Position numbers and translations under genes: made by a program. Under the pieces are notes generated by a model. The model made no database searches. It was given only the letters and a program-made list of their open reading frames with translations, and was not told where the DNA came from. Positions 6,493 to 14,696 of a DNA stretch of 17,723 bases are shown here, in pieces (the stretch's first letter is position 1; each line of letters opens with the position of its first letter). The stretch comes from Anaerolineaceae bacterium UBA4890 (GTDB lineage Bacteria; Chloroflexota; Anaerolineae; Anaerolineales; Anaerolineaceae). The DNA is taken from assembly GCA_002399085.1 (NCBI GenBank), contig DHCY01000005.1, positions 1 through 17,723 on the forward strand. Reading direction: 5' to 3'.

Positions 6493-6607
6493 GCCGGTCA
6501 TAACTTTCGTTCAAAAAAGGTATTTGTCGCAAGTGGAAAACTTATTCCAGTGTGTCTGTCCAAACAAATGTCCCTGTTGATTCCCTTTGTTCTCATACAA
6601 TAAAAAG

Positions 6608-6639
6608 AATACCCGCCATCTGATTGAGAGGCGGGTATT
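6608..6639. terminator. Bidirectional terminator between cbiO and the repeat-protein gene
   Basis: The arms AATACCCGCC and GGCGGGTATT form a perfect 10-pair stem with a 12-base loop. On the minus strand it is followed by CTTTTTATT, a good terminator for the gene at 6661-7287; on the plus strand AT-rich sequence follows, so it may also end cbiMQO. The rest of 6493-6660 contains no gene. Confidence 0.75.
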
Positions 6640-6660
6640 ATATTATATAGATAAACTTTG

Positions 6661-7287
6661 TTAGTCATCCAGGCAAGAGCCGTCACGTAAGCCCTGACCG
6701 TCGCCCAAACCTTGACCGAAACCAAAGCCCTGACCCATACCAGAGCCGCGGCGCATCATGCCACCCATTCCCCACTGTTCGCCTTCGCCACTGCCATCGC
6801 GCAGTCTCAGTTGATCGGGAACACCATCGCCATCGGCATCGCAGGTTCCGTCACATTCGCCGAAACCCTGACCCAAGCCAAACCGGCGCATCATGCCCAT
6901 GCCATACTGGTTGCCTTCGCCGCTGCCATCACGCAGTCTCAACATGTCGGGAATGCCATCGCCGTCGGCATCACAGGTTCCATCACCGGGTCCGAAACCT
7001 TCGCCAAAGCCAAAACCCCGGCGCATCATGCCCATTCCAAATGGAAAACCGAATTCACCTTCTGCGCGATTTTGGATCCAGTCAGGAATGCCATCGCCAT
7101 CGGCGTCACAAGCCTCTCCACAGACTTCAAGCCGATCTTCCCAGGGCGTACGAGTCACTTCGGGTTCTGGAAGGGTATCTCCACCTTCGGGTGTAGTTGT
7201 CTGTGCAAAGGCACTGCCAGCGACTCCGAATGCAAATACTCCGAGAACCAGAACGACGATCACAACTGCTATATTTTTCTTTTTCAT
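6661..7287 (-). CDS. Secreted protein with three DADGDG calcium-type repeats
   Basis: A 208-residue exported protein. Residues 1-28 are a signal peptide (MKKK, a hydrophobic core, cleavage likely after SAFA). Three units follow with CDADGDGIPD or CDADGDGVPD at about 60-69, 105-114 and 149-158, spaced 44-45 residues. DxDxDG loops of this kind, as in thrombospondin type 3 and dockerin modules, bind Ca2+. Between them lie Gly/Met/Arg-rich segments with GMGMMRR, MGMMRR or GGMMRR, and LRLRDGSGEG occurs twice. Cysteines occur at 56, 60, 105, 145, 149 and 204. There is no sortase or membrane anchor. The ATG has an AAAGGAG site. It is divergent from a two-component system, which probably controls it. 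The family is unrecognised; a role in binding Ca2+ or another metal at the cell surface is inference. Confidence 0.85.
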   Translation of the reverse strand: MKKKNIAVVIVVLVLGVFAFGVAGSAFAQTTTPEGGDTLPEPEVTRTPWEDRLEVCGEACDADGDGIPDWIQNRAEGEFGFPFGMGMMRRGFGFGEGFGPGDGTCDADGDGIPDMLRLRDGSGEGNQYGMGMMRRFGLGQGFGECDGTCDADGDGVPDQLRLRDGSGEGEQWGMGGMMRRGSGMGQGFGFGQGLGDGQGLRDGSCLDD

Positions 7288-7432
7288 TTTTACTCCTTTG
7301 TTTTCATCACTCTTTTGTGATGTTGACCCTATAATAAAATTACAGTATTGAGAATTTACTCAAAAGTTATTAAGATTTGGTGTATTTGATGTGAGATAAT
7401 GCTACTGTTATTTTGTACCACTCAAGGATTAT
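7288..7432. promoter_or_regulatory. Divergent promoter region between repeat protein and response regulator
   Basis: The 145 bases are AT-rich and hold two inverted repeats with the same 6-base spacing: CATCAC (7305-7310) with GTGATG (7317-7322), and TTGAG (7348-7352) with CTCAA (7359-7363). The first lies in the probable leader of the secreted protein, the second near the middle. These are candidate binding sites. Promoter boxes cannot be assigned firmly on either strand. Confidence 0.4.
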
Positions 7433-8119
7433 ATGCAGAAAATTTTGATTATTGAAGATGAAGAAAATCTAAACAGGATTTTGCAGGATTATCTTCGTCA
7501 TAGCAGCTTCGAGCCTTACTTTGCCTTTACAGGCACTGAGGGTCTTCGGATTTGGAGGCAGCAAAGCCCCGATATGATCCTTTTGGATTTGAACCTTCCA
7601 GATATGGATGGGTTGGACCTGCTGCGAGAAGTTCGCAAGAAAGACCAATTGCCCGTGATCATGATCACAGCCCGGGTCGATGAAGTTGATCGGCTGGTTG
7701 GGCTGGAATTGGGTGCTGACGACTATATCACCAAGCCTTTTTCACCCAGAGAAGTGGTTGCCAGGGTTAAGGCTGTCTTGCGTCGTTCAACTCGCCCTGT
7801 CCCCCAGGCAGATCGACTCATCCTGGGTAAGCTCCAGATTGACCTGCGTGGGCATGAAGCCTCCCTGGCAGGAAACCCTTTGGATTTGACCCCGGCAGAA
7901 TTTCAACTCTTAAGCCAACTGATCGCTGAACCCGATCGTGCCTTCAGCCGACTCGAACTCCTTGAGGCGACCCAGGGCGGACGTTATGAAGGTTATGAAC
8001 GCACAATCGATATTCACATTAAAAATATTCGCCAAAAATTGAGAGCTCTCGATCCGGATACCAATTACATTCAAACCGTTTTCGGTTTTGGCTATCGGGC
8101 GGGGTGGACGGATAGATAG
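7433..8119 (+). CDS. OmpR/PhoB-type response regulator
   Basis: A 228-residue two-component transcription factor. The receiver domain (1-120) has the acidic pocket Glu8-Asp9, the phosphorylation site Asp52 in LLDLNLP, Thr79 and Lys101 in TKPFSPRE. The C-terminal winged helix (about 128-226) shows LDLTPAEFQLLSQLI, then RTIDIHIKNIRQKL and the wing IQTVFGFGYRAGW, typical of the OmpR class. The ATG has AAGGA 5 bases upstream. Its stop codon abuts the kinase start with no gap, so the pair is one operon. Divergence from the secreted repeat protein suggests that gene as a target. Confidence 0.95.
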   Translation: MQKILIIEDEENLNRILQDYLRHSSFEPYFAFTGTEGLRIWRQQSPDMILLDLNLPDMDGLDLLREVRKKDQLPVIMITARVDEVDRLVGLELGADDYITKPFSPREVVARVKAVLRRSTRPVPQADRLILGKLQIDLRGHEASLAGNPLDLTPAEFQLLSQLIAEPDRAFSRLELLEATQGGRYEGYERTIDIHIKNIRQKLRALDPDTNYIQTVFGFGYRAGWTDR

Positions 8120-9472
8120 ATGCGCAACAGGATGCTGATCAGTTACCTGCTTAGTGCGGTTGTCTCCCTGCTTACTGCTTACCTGGCATCTTATTTGTTT
8201 GTCCAGTTCAAAATTGTTGAAAATGTGCGCATCAACCAGATTGAGGAAACCAAAGCCTTCCAGAGCTTTTTTAAAGAATTTTACCAATCTACTGGCAGCT
8301 GGGAGGGTGTAGGTCAGGTTGACATCCAAAAGCTGTTAAATGAGGCAGTCCCTGAACAATATTTTCATGACGGGTTGACTTTGGTTGATCTCGATGGCGA
8401 AATATTGCTGACGGAAAACAAGGCACAATATGGTTCTGTCGTAGACAGATCCACCCTTGAATTTGGTGCGCCGGTTGTTGTGGGCGAGAAAGAAGTAGGG
8501 TATCTGTATTCCAGCAGCCTGAATGATCTCCTTTTCCCACTCATCGATGGGGATGTCCTCAAGCCCACCGGATTCGTAGCACATGGTTCGGCAGTAATAG
8601 GTTTATTGGTTGCCATTGTGATGTCCACCATCATGACCCGCACCTTGTTACGCCCTATTCAGGCAACCATTGAGGCATCCAAGAGGATTGCTGAGGGAGA
8701 GTTAAATCTGCGCGTCTCGCTGGAGCCATACCGAGATATGGCAGAACTCGGTGAGGCAGTCAACGATATGGCGGCTGAATTAGAAAAAAACCAACGCATT
8801 CAAAAATACATGCTTATGGATATTGCCCATGACCTTCGTACACCCTTAAGCGTACAAAAAGCCACTTTGGAAGCATTTGAAGATAAGGTTTATCCGTTTG
8901 ATGAAGAAGGGATTGACCTCCTCAAAATGCAGAACAATCAATTGATCCACCTGGTGGAAGATTTGCGCTTACTTACCCTCTCGGATGCCGGGATCTTTAC
9001 GGCAAGAAAAGAACAGGTGGAAATGCAGGCATTTGTCCAGGGGATTTTGAACTGCTTTGAGAGTGTATTTGCCAAGAAAAACCTGAAAGTCATCTTTTCT
9101 CAAAACGAAGATGACTATTTGATCCATATTGACCCACATCTCATGCAGCGCGTTTTTGAAAATCTGTTTCAAAACGCTTATCAACACTCACCTGAAGGTG
9201 GCGAAATTCGCGTGCGCATTCTTCGAATGATCAATCGCATGGAAATCATCATCACAGATCAAGGTTCCGGAATTCCCGAAAACAAACAGGAAACAATTTT
9301 CGATCGCTATTACCGGATGAGACCTCCTGGTGATGGGGAATTTGAAGGGCTGGGACTCGGGCTGACAATCTCGCGGCGCATCGTGGAAGCTCACGGAGGC
9401 TCACTGATTGCGCGCAACTCACCAAAAAACGGTGCGGAGTTTGTGCTCGGGCTACCCTACTCTGCCCGATAG
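8120..9472 (+). CDS. Membrane sensor histidine kinase
   Basis: A 450-residue partner of the response regulator. Helix 1 is at about 6-28 and helix 2 at about 153-176, enclosing an extracytoplasmic sensor of some 125 residues. A HAMP linker (about 172-225) with RPIQATIEASKRIAEGEL follows. The dimerisation domain has AHDLRTPLS with phospho-acceptor His237. The ATPase domain has the N box FENLFQNAYQHSP (Asn352), the G1 box DQGSGIP (Asp380), the F box IFDRYYRM and the G2 box GLGLGLTISRRIVEAHGG (about 410-427). All catalytic motifs are intact. The sensor domain contains VDLDGEIL, a PAS/Cache-like hint, but the ligand cannot be told. The start follows the regulator stop directly, which implies translational coupling. 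Confidence 0.95.
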   Translation: MRNRMLISYLLSAVVSLLTAYLASYLFVQFKIVENVRINQIEETKAFQSFFKEFYQSTGSWEGVGQVDIQKLLNEAVPEQYFHDGLTLVDLDGEILLTENKAQYGSVVDRSTLEFGAPVVVGEKEVGYLYSSSLNDLLFPLIDGDVLKPTGFVAHGSAVIGLLVAIVMSTIMTRTLLRPIQATIEASKRIAEGELNLRVSLEPYRDMAELGEAVNDMAAELEKNQRIQKYMLMDIAHDLRTPLSVQKATLEAFEDKVYPFDEEGIDLLKMQNNQLIHLVEDLRLLTLSDAGIFTARKEQVEMQAFVQGILNCFESVFAKKNLKVIFSQNEDDYLIHIDPHLMQRVFENLFQNAYQHSPEGGEIRVRILRMINRMEIIITDQGSGIPENKQETIFDRYYRMRPPGDGEFEGLGLGLTISRRIVEAHGGSLIARNSPKNGAEFVLGLPYSAR

Positions 9473-9511
9473 TGGGGAGGGTTACCACTCAAGACCAGTC
9501 CTTGGGATGGT

Positions 9512-9520
9512 TGGTATAAT
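9512..9520 (+). promoter_or_regulatory. Extended -10 promoter before the EEP-glmM-mutase genes
   Basis: TGG followed by a perfect TATAAT (9515-9520) lies 32 bases before the start at 9553. No good -35 box is seen at 17 bases, which an extended -10 tolerates. It would give the three downstream genes a start separate from the two-component operon. Confidence 0.55.
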
Positions 9521-9552
9521 TCATCATTAAATAGAAAGTTGTCGGAGAAATA

Positions 9553-10446
9553 ATGCTCAAATTACGCGTCATGACCCTCAACCTTGGTGGAGGAGTTAAG
9601 AATTTCACAGGATCGCCGGAACAATCCACTGGTAAAGCCCAAGCTTTGGCACAACTTATGAATGAGATCAACCCCGATTTTCTGGGTGTACAGGAAGTTG
9701 CTCAGTATATTGATGCCGATGGCGGACTTCACAGCATGATCGAACGCATCAAACTCGATGGGAACTTTGACTATCATTTCTATGGCGAAACGCTTTCCAT
9801 GAAAAAACATATGCAAATCAAGAAAGACTTGATGATCAATGGTCTTTTCAATGATTGGTGGGACTGGTCCAAAGGCAATGCCGTTTTTTCCCGCACGTCC
9901 TTTGCCCGTCTTGGAAACCCTGGCAAAGATGGCGTTCCCCGCAATGTCCCCATTTTTACGCCTTTGAGTTATGAGGGCACCCGCGATACTGACCCGCGAT
10001 ATGTTATCCTGACTCGCTTAAGGCAGGAGCCTTATCCTTATTTGATGAATCTGCATCTGACCACGCTGGTCGGTGAGAGAGGTGATCATGTTTGGACAGA
10101 AGTAGTTGAAGCAGCCAGGCTCACCCGCTCACAACAATTGAGCCGCGTGCTGGGGTTGGTTGAAGAACATGTGCTCATTCAAGATCAACCCTTGATCCTG
10201 ATGGGCGATTTCAATGCCGAAATCGAGGAATATTCCCTGAAAGATATGCTCGAGCGCGATCACCAGTTTGTCCACCTTGCTCCTGTAGAAAAAATTCCAA
10301 CGCATGTCAGCGCTGGTGCTGTTGACCATATTTTCTTCTTTCCTTCCAGACGCCTGATCAGCTATGAAACCCACATTGTCAATTCCCCCCTGGCGCACAG
10401 CATCTCTGATCATTTACCAGTCGTGACAGACATCGTAATTGAGTAG
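9553..10446 (+). CDS. Endonuclease/exonuclease/phosphatase-family protein
   Basis: A 297-residue metal-dependent phosphoesterase of the EEP fold (shared by DNase I, ExoIII, sphingomyelinases and inositol phosphatases). The family sites are in order: Asn10 in VMTLNLGG, Glu48 in GVQEVA, the histidine in MNLHLTTL, GDFNAE with Asp219 and Asn221, VDHIFF with Asp258 and His259, and the closing SDHLP with Asp286 and His287. There is no signal peptide, so it acts in the cytoplasm. The substrate cannot be named. CGGAG five bases upstream supports the ATG. It sits 16 bases before glmM, which suggests co-transcription but not necessarily a shared pathway. Confidence 0.88.
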   Translation: MLKLRVMTLNLGGGVKNFTGSPEQSTGKAQALAQLMNEINPDFLGVQEVAQYIDADGGLHSMIERIKLDGNFDYHFYGETLSMKKHMQIKKDLMINGLFNDWWDWSKGNAVFSRTSFARLGNPGKDGVPRNVPIFTPLSYEGTRDTDPRYVILTRLRQEPYPYLMNLHLTTLVGERGDHVWTEVVEAARLTRSQQLSRVLGLVEEHVLIQDQPLILMGDFNAEIEEYSLKDMLERDHQFVHLAPVEKIPTHVSAGAVDHIFFFPSRRLISYETHIVNSPLAHSISDHLPVVTDIVIE

Positions 10447-10462
10447 GAGACGTGAGGTACCT

Positions 10463-11926
10463 ATGACCTTAAATCGTTATTTTGGAACTGATGGAATTCG
10501 TGGAACCTTTGGCGAAGAGCCAATGAACCCGGCTTTTGTCTATCGACTTGGGCTGGCTGCCGGCAAGGCTGTGGGCGCTGGTCTGGAAGGGCAGCCTGTT
10601 TTTGTAATCGGCAGAGACACACGCACTTCAGGTCCGGTTTTGCAGCAGGCATTGGCGACCGGTCTGCGCGAAAGCGGTGCGCGCGTTTTGGATCTGGGCA
10701 TCATCCCCACCCCCGGTATCGCTTACCTTACCCGTTTCGTGAGGGCGGCAGCTGGTGCGGTAATTTCGGCTTCGCATAACCCTGCAGACGAAAATGGGAT
10801 TAAATTCCTCAACAATGAGGGCATGAAATTATCCAAAGAACAAGAAGAAGCAATTGAAGCGAACCTGGCTGCAAGCACAGCAGAGCGAACAGATTTCGAA
10901 GGAGAGCGCCTTGGTGAAGCCAGCCCTCATCTTTTTCAGGCGTACATGCAGGATTTGTACGCTACTTTCCCCTCGCTCGATCTGGGCAGCCTGAAAATCG
11001 TGGTCGATTGCTCCAATGGAGCTGCCTGGCACGCCGCGCCACAAGTTTTTCGCCGGCTTGGCGCCAACCTGGTGGCACTGCATACTGAAAATGACGGTCG
11101 CCAGATTAATGCCGATTGCGGATCAGAGTATTTGCGCTCCATGCCCGCAGTTTTGGCTGCCCGATTGGTTGAAGAAAAAGCAGACCTGGCAATCGCCTTC
11201 GATGGTGATACCGACCGGGTTATCCTGATGGACGAAAAGGGTAACCTGGTTGATGGTGACCATATGCTCGCATTGTTGGCTGAAGAACTGCACACGCAGG
11301 GAAGGCTGCTTGGCGATGCCTTGGTGACCACCGTGATGGCTAACGGCGCTTTAAAGCAATTTGCCGGGCAAAAAGGTTTCGCCCTGCTGCAAACCCCGGT
11401 GGGTGACAAATATGTTACTGAAGAACTGCTGAGCCTGGCTAAACTCAATGATGCCGAGGGCAAACTGGGGCTGGGCGGGGAGCAGTCCGGTCATGTTATT
11501 CTCTATGATGAGGACCATCGCACCGGAGATGGCATCCGCACAGCGCTTTTTATCCTGAAAATGTTGACTGATACACCAGGTCAGACCCTCTCGCGATTAG
11601 CGACGCACCTCGAAAAATTTAGCCAGGTCGTCGCCTCGTGCAACGTTGCTTCGAAAATTGACTTGAACAGTCTGCCTGGCTTCCAGGAACGTCTTGGACG
11701 CCTGAAAGATGATCTGCCCGGATTGGTACAGTGGAACTCGCGCTACTCTGGCACAGAACCAAAATATCGCCTGATGCTCGAAGCTGATCAGCGCAGCAGC
11801 GCGCAGGATGTCGCCAGGGTTGCCTGGCAGGTCTGCGACCTGATCCAGGAGCTCACCAATACGCCTCCTGGCGCAAAAATTGAAGTACTGAATGTTAGCC
11901 AGGGCGGCTTAATGCCCAGACCCTGA
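10463..11926 (+). CDS. glmM: Phosphoglucosamine mutase-like phosphohexomutase
   Basis: A 487-residue alpha-D-phosphohexomutase, probably converting glucosamine-6-phosphate to glucosamine-1-phosphate for UDP-GlcNAc and cell-wall synthesis. It begins NRYFGTDGIRGTFGE, the GlmM-type opening. The catalytic serine is Ser104 in ISASHNPADENGIKF, the Mg site is DGDTDR (247-252), the sugar-binding loop is GGEQSGH (338-344) and the phosphate loop is RYSGTEP (427-433). I chose ATG 10463, with GAGG seven bases upstream; an upstream in-frame TTG at 10439 would overlap the preceding gene and add eight residues not seen in the family. Tyr428 in place of the usual small residue in the phosphate loop is slightly unusual. 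Phosphomannomutase activity cannot be excluded. Confidence 0.88.
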   Translation: MTLNRYFGTDGIRGTFGEEPMNPAFVYRLGLAAGKAVGAGLEGQPVFVIGRDTRTSGPVLQQALATGLRESGARVLDLGIIPTPGIAYLTRFVRAAAGAVISASHNPADENGIKFLNNEGMKLSKEQEEAIEANLAASTAERTDFEGERLGEASPHLFQAYMQDLYATFPSLDLGSLKIVVDCSNGAAWHAAPQVFRRLGANLVALHTENDGRQINADCGSEYLRSMPAVLAARLVEEKADLAIAFDGDTDRVILMDEKGNLVDGDHMLALLAEELHTQGRLLGDALVTTVMANGALKQFAGQKGFALLQTPVGDKYVTEELLSLAKLNDAEGKLGLGGEQSGHVILYDEDHRTGDGIRTALFILKMLTDTPGQTLSRLATHLEKFSQVVASCNVASKIDLNSLPGFQERLGRLKDDLPGLVQWNSRYSGTEPKYRLMLEADQRSSAQDVARVAWQVCDLIQELTNTPPGAKIEVLNVSQGGLMPRP

Positions 11927-11949
11927 TCACACGGGAACCCAAGGAGACG

Positions 11950-14502
11950 ATGCCAATGACCCAAAACTTTAAATCCCAACTCCCTTTCCAGTTCAACCGC
12001 CTGAATCGCGACCTGCTGGTGGCAGATATACCGGAAACATGGCAGCCAGCCGTAGCGGCTATGTCTGCTTTTCTTGATGAGGTCAAAGGGCTGCTGGTCG
12101 AAGAGCCAGACCTGGTGGAAAGTGACCTGGTCTTGTCTTCGCGGATTTTCAGCCTGCTTTTGACCCTGGCGGCAACCGGAACCCAGGGCAGGCTGGAGCT
12201 GTATAAAGGTAAGGATGAGAAGGGTGTGGCTTACCAGCAGCAGATTGAAGGAGAGTACATTCCTTTGACTGGGGATTTGCGCCGAAAAGCAATCGGTTTG
12301 GCTAAGTTCTACCTGGAAAACTCGGTTTTTGATTCTTTGAGGGAAGCTATTGATTGGGAGACACTGCCATTACTGCACAGTCTGAACGACCAGGTTGACC
12401 CTGACCGCTACATGCCCTACCGCGTTATCCAGATCGGCAACATTTTTGAGCAGCTCTATGCCTTTCGCCTGCGCACGGCAGACCCAATCCTGCTCGGTTT
12501 GGCTGGCAAAAAGGGACTTTTAAGGGAAATCTATGATCGCAAATACCTGCGTTTTGGCACCTCGGGTGTCCGCGGACGCTGGGGTAACGACTTTACCGAA
12601 ACCCGCGCGCGCCAGGTGGTTCAGGCTGTTTGCGATTTCATGAACAACCAGGATGTTCCTGCCTATGTTGGGGCAGAGGACCTCTCGGGAAGAATCGTGG
12701 TTTTGGGGCACGACACCCGCCGGAATTCAGATGTTGTCACCCGCTGGGCGGCAGAAACCTGCCTGGCAAACGGATTCAGACTGCACATCGGCAACCGCGA
12801 TGTGCCCACGCCCGCCCTCGCGTTTTACGAAACCGAAGTTGTACCGGAAGACGAAGTTGCAGGGTTGATTATCGCCACCGCCAGCCATAATCCCCCCGAA
12901 TGGCAGGGTATCAAGTTCAACCCGCGCCTGGGTTACCCGGCACCGACCAACGTGACCGATTTCATCGCTTTCCGCATTAATGAATTACAGCTGGTAGACG
13001 AAGCCGGCGGGCAAACCGACGTGGAAGATGCCCGCTCCCGCGGTTTGGTGGAAGGCTTTGACCCGCTTAACAAATATGTGGATTGGATCAAGAACAATGG
13101 GAACGGCAACGCCCGCATTCCGATTGACTTCGACCGCATCAGGCGCTATTTTTGCGACAAAATGATCGTAATTGACGAGATGCATGGCTCCGGCAGGGGT
13201 TACCTTACCCGTTTGGTTGGGGAAGCCGGTGTGCGTTACACCGTGGTGCATGCCGAAGTCGACCCGGACTTGGGCGGGCAGGATTATGCCAACCCGGAAG
13301 AGCCCTTCAACTGGCTTCTCAAGCAAACCGTGGTGGAAACCGGTGCGCAAGTTGGATTTGGCATGGACACCGACGCCGATCGGTTTGGCATCGTCGACAA
13401 AGGCGGGGTCTATTTTCGTCCGAACCAGATTTTACCGATGCTCATACGCTACCTGGGTGTCGACCGTGGACTGACCGGGCGGGTGATTGCCACCCAGACT
13501 GGCTCTCCACTGATCGAAGTTTTGGCAGGCATGATTCCGGGCAACGAAGACAACAAGCCTACTCCTGGAACCCTGCCAGGCTATATCGGGCAAAAAATAT
13601 ACCAGCCCCGCCATGGCAATATTGCCACACGCGCCTTAAAGAATGCTTTTGCCGTACCGGTTGGCATTAAATATATCGAAGAAATCCGTCGCATGGACAG
13701 TTCTTACAATTACCTCAAGGAGCTGCCAGACAATTGGCGCGATCGCATTCTGATTGGCGGTGAGGAGTCCAGCGGGCTGACCACGCGTGGGCATGTGACC
13801 GACAAGGACGGACCCTGGGCGAACCTGCTGATCCTCGACATGATTGCCTACTATGGCACCCGCCCTGAGAAACCCCTGCACAGCCTGCAGGAGATTTGGG
13901 ACGAGCTGACCCACCTGCCTGGGCTGTGGCAATCATTCGGAACCTCTGACGATCCAAAGTCTCATGCCGGGCGTGCCGATGTGGATGCCCCCCTGGAAGC
14001 CAAGGAAGCTTTTATTGACCATTACCTGGATATGCCCCGAAACGTACCTGATTTTGATCTGGAGATTGCCGGGCTGAAGATTGATTACCTGGGCGGCATC
14101 CGTTATGAACTGGTCGAGATGCAGCTTTCGGATGAAAGCGGTAATAATCATTATTATCTGCGTATGCGAGCTTCGGGCACTGAGCCGATCAACCGCGTAT
14201 ATATCGAAGCTGCCGATTTGAAAACAGGTCAACGCATGATGGCGGAAGTGCTGCGCAAGCTGGATGAAATTACATACGAAGTGCTTCGGGATGCGCATTC
14301 GCCCTGGCATTTGGTGGATATGCTCTCGCAATCGCAACTTACCCCTTTGACCCTTTCGGGTGTAAAGGAAACCATTGCCGAAAACGGCTGGGATGTTGAG
14401 GATGTAATTGGCAAGATCCAGCGCATGACCCAAACGCTTGAAAAACGCAACCGTAAGGTCATTGGTGCCTGGTCTGAAGCTTTGAGTGGTTTGTCACGCT
14501 GA
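11950..14502 (+). CDS. Large phosphoglucomutase/phosphomannomutase with N-terminal extension
   Basis: An 850-residue phosphohexomutase. The mutase part starts near residue 198 with KYLRFGTSGVRGRWG and has TASHNPPEWQGIKF (catalytic Ser312), the metal loop DTDADR (473-478), GGEESSGL with Glu605/606, and the phosphate loop RASGTEP (740-746). About 195 residues precede it: helix-rich, no signal peptide and no motif I know; family members of 450-600 residues lack this. A spacer of about 70 residues follows the phosphate loop, which is also longer than usual. It probably interconverts glucose-1- and glucose-6-phosphate or the mannose pair. It starts 23 bases after glmM. AAGGAG is 3 bases before ATG 11950 and 9 before the ATG at 11956, so residue 3 may be the true start. 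The stop codon sits in what may be an interspersed repeat. Confidence 0.87.
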   Translation: MPMTQNFKSQLPFQFNRLNRDLLVADIPETWQPAVAAMSAFLDEVKGLLVEEPDLVESDLVLSSRIFSLLLTLAATGTQGRLELYKGKDEKGVAYQQQIEGEYIPLTGDLRRKAIGLAKFYLENSVFDSLREAIDWETLPLLHSLNDQVDPDRYMPYRVIQIGNIFEQLYAFRLRTADPILLGLAGKKGLLREIYDRKYLRFGTSGVRGRWGNDFTETRARQVVQAVCDFMNNQDVPAYVGAEDLSGRIVVLGHDTRRNSDVVTRWAAETCLANGFRLHIGNRDVPTPALAFYETEVVPEDEVAGLIIATASHNPPEWQGIKFNPRLGYPAPTNVTDFIAFRINELQLVDEAGGQTDVEDARSRGLVEGFDPLNKYVDWIKNNGNGNARIPIDFDRIRRYFCDKMIVIDEMHGSGRGYLTRLVGEAGVRYTVVHAEVDPDLGGQDYANPEEPFNWLLKQTVVETGAQVGFGMDTDADRFGIVDKGGVYFRPNQILPMLIRYLGVDRGLTGRVIATQTGSPLIEVLAGMIPGNEDNKPTPGTLPGYIGQKIYQPRHGNIATRALKNAFAVPVGIKYIEEIRRMDSSYNYLKELPDNWRDRILIGGEESSGLTTRGHVTDKDGPWANLLILDMIAYYGTRPEKPLHSLQEIWDELTHLPGLWQSFGTSDDPKSHAGRADVDAPLEAKEAFIDHYLDMPRNVPDFDLEIAGLKIDYLGGIRYELVEMQLSDESGNNHYYLRMRASGTEPINRVYIEAADLKTGQRMMAEVLRKLDEITYEVLRDAHSPWHLVDMLSQSQLTPLTLSGVKETIAENGWDVEDVIGKIQRMTQTLEKRNRKVIGAWSEALSGLSR

Positions 14503-14526
14503 GCAGAGCGAAGAGTCTTTGCAGCC
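14496..14526. repeat. Possible interspersed repeat overlapping the mutase stop codon
   Basis: The sequence from GTCACGCTGAGCAGAGCGAAG onward resembles, from memory, intergenic repeats of the CGCTGAGC-GAAGCGTCTTTG type that are frequent in many environmental genomes. Here it supplies the last codons and the TGA of the 850-residue mutase. It occurs only once in the window, so its repeated nature cannot be shown here. Confidence 0.35.
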
Positions 14527-14542
14527 TGTCAATCAACTTCAC

Positions 14543-14570
14543 ACGGAGGGGCTTTATGTCCCTCCGTTTT
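14543..14570 (+). terminator. Terminator after the large mutase
   Basis: ACGGAGGG (14543-14550) and CCCTCCGT (14560-14567) form a perfect 8-pair stem with a 9-base loop, followed by a short T run. It ends the EEP-glmM-mutase transcript and isolates dnaK. Confidence 0.75.
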
Positions 14571-14696
14571 CCGCCCCTCCCCCGGTTCTCCATCAATAAT
14601 TTTCCAACCTGATATTAACATTTCTCTTGCAATCAATGAGTATAGTTTATGTACATGCAAAAATATACTGAAAAAATTCAGCTGGAGGAGTGAAAT
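14571..14696 (+). promoter_or_regulatory. dnaK upstream region
   Basis: No CIRCE element (TTAGCACTC-N9-GAGTGCTAA) and no HAIR-type (HspR) operator is visible. TTGCAA (14628-14633), TATAGT (14641-14646) and TATACT (14664-14669) are possible promoter pieces, but no pair has good spacing. A small hairpin CTGAA-AAAA-TTCAG (14668-14681) lies just before the strong GGAGGAG ribosome site (14684-14690). Confidence 0.35.

Noticed and set aside
6498..6725. Minus-strand open frame after the repeat-protein gene
   Set aside because: It overlaps both the terminator at 6608-6639 and the end of the repeat-protein gene, and its translation shows nothing coherent.
6893..7100. CRISPR-like regular repeats in the repeat-protein gene
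   Set aside because: The periodicity of about 132-135 bases is a protein-coding repeat in frame, with no short repeat-spacer structure.
6712..7351. Long plus-strand open frames opposite the secreted repeat protein
   Set aside because: They mirror its low-complexity repeats; the minus-strand gene has a signal peptide, a ribosome site and meaningful motifs, while these have none.
10439..10462. Upstream TTG start for glmM
   Set aside because: It lies inside the preceding gene and adds residues outside the family; ATG 10463 has a good ribosome site.
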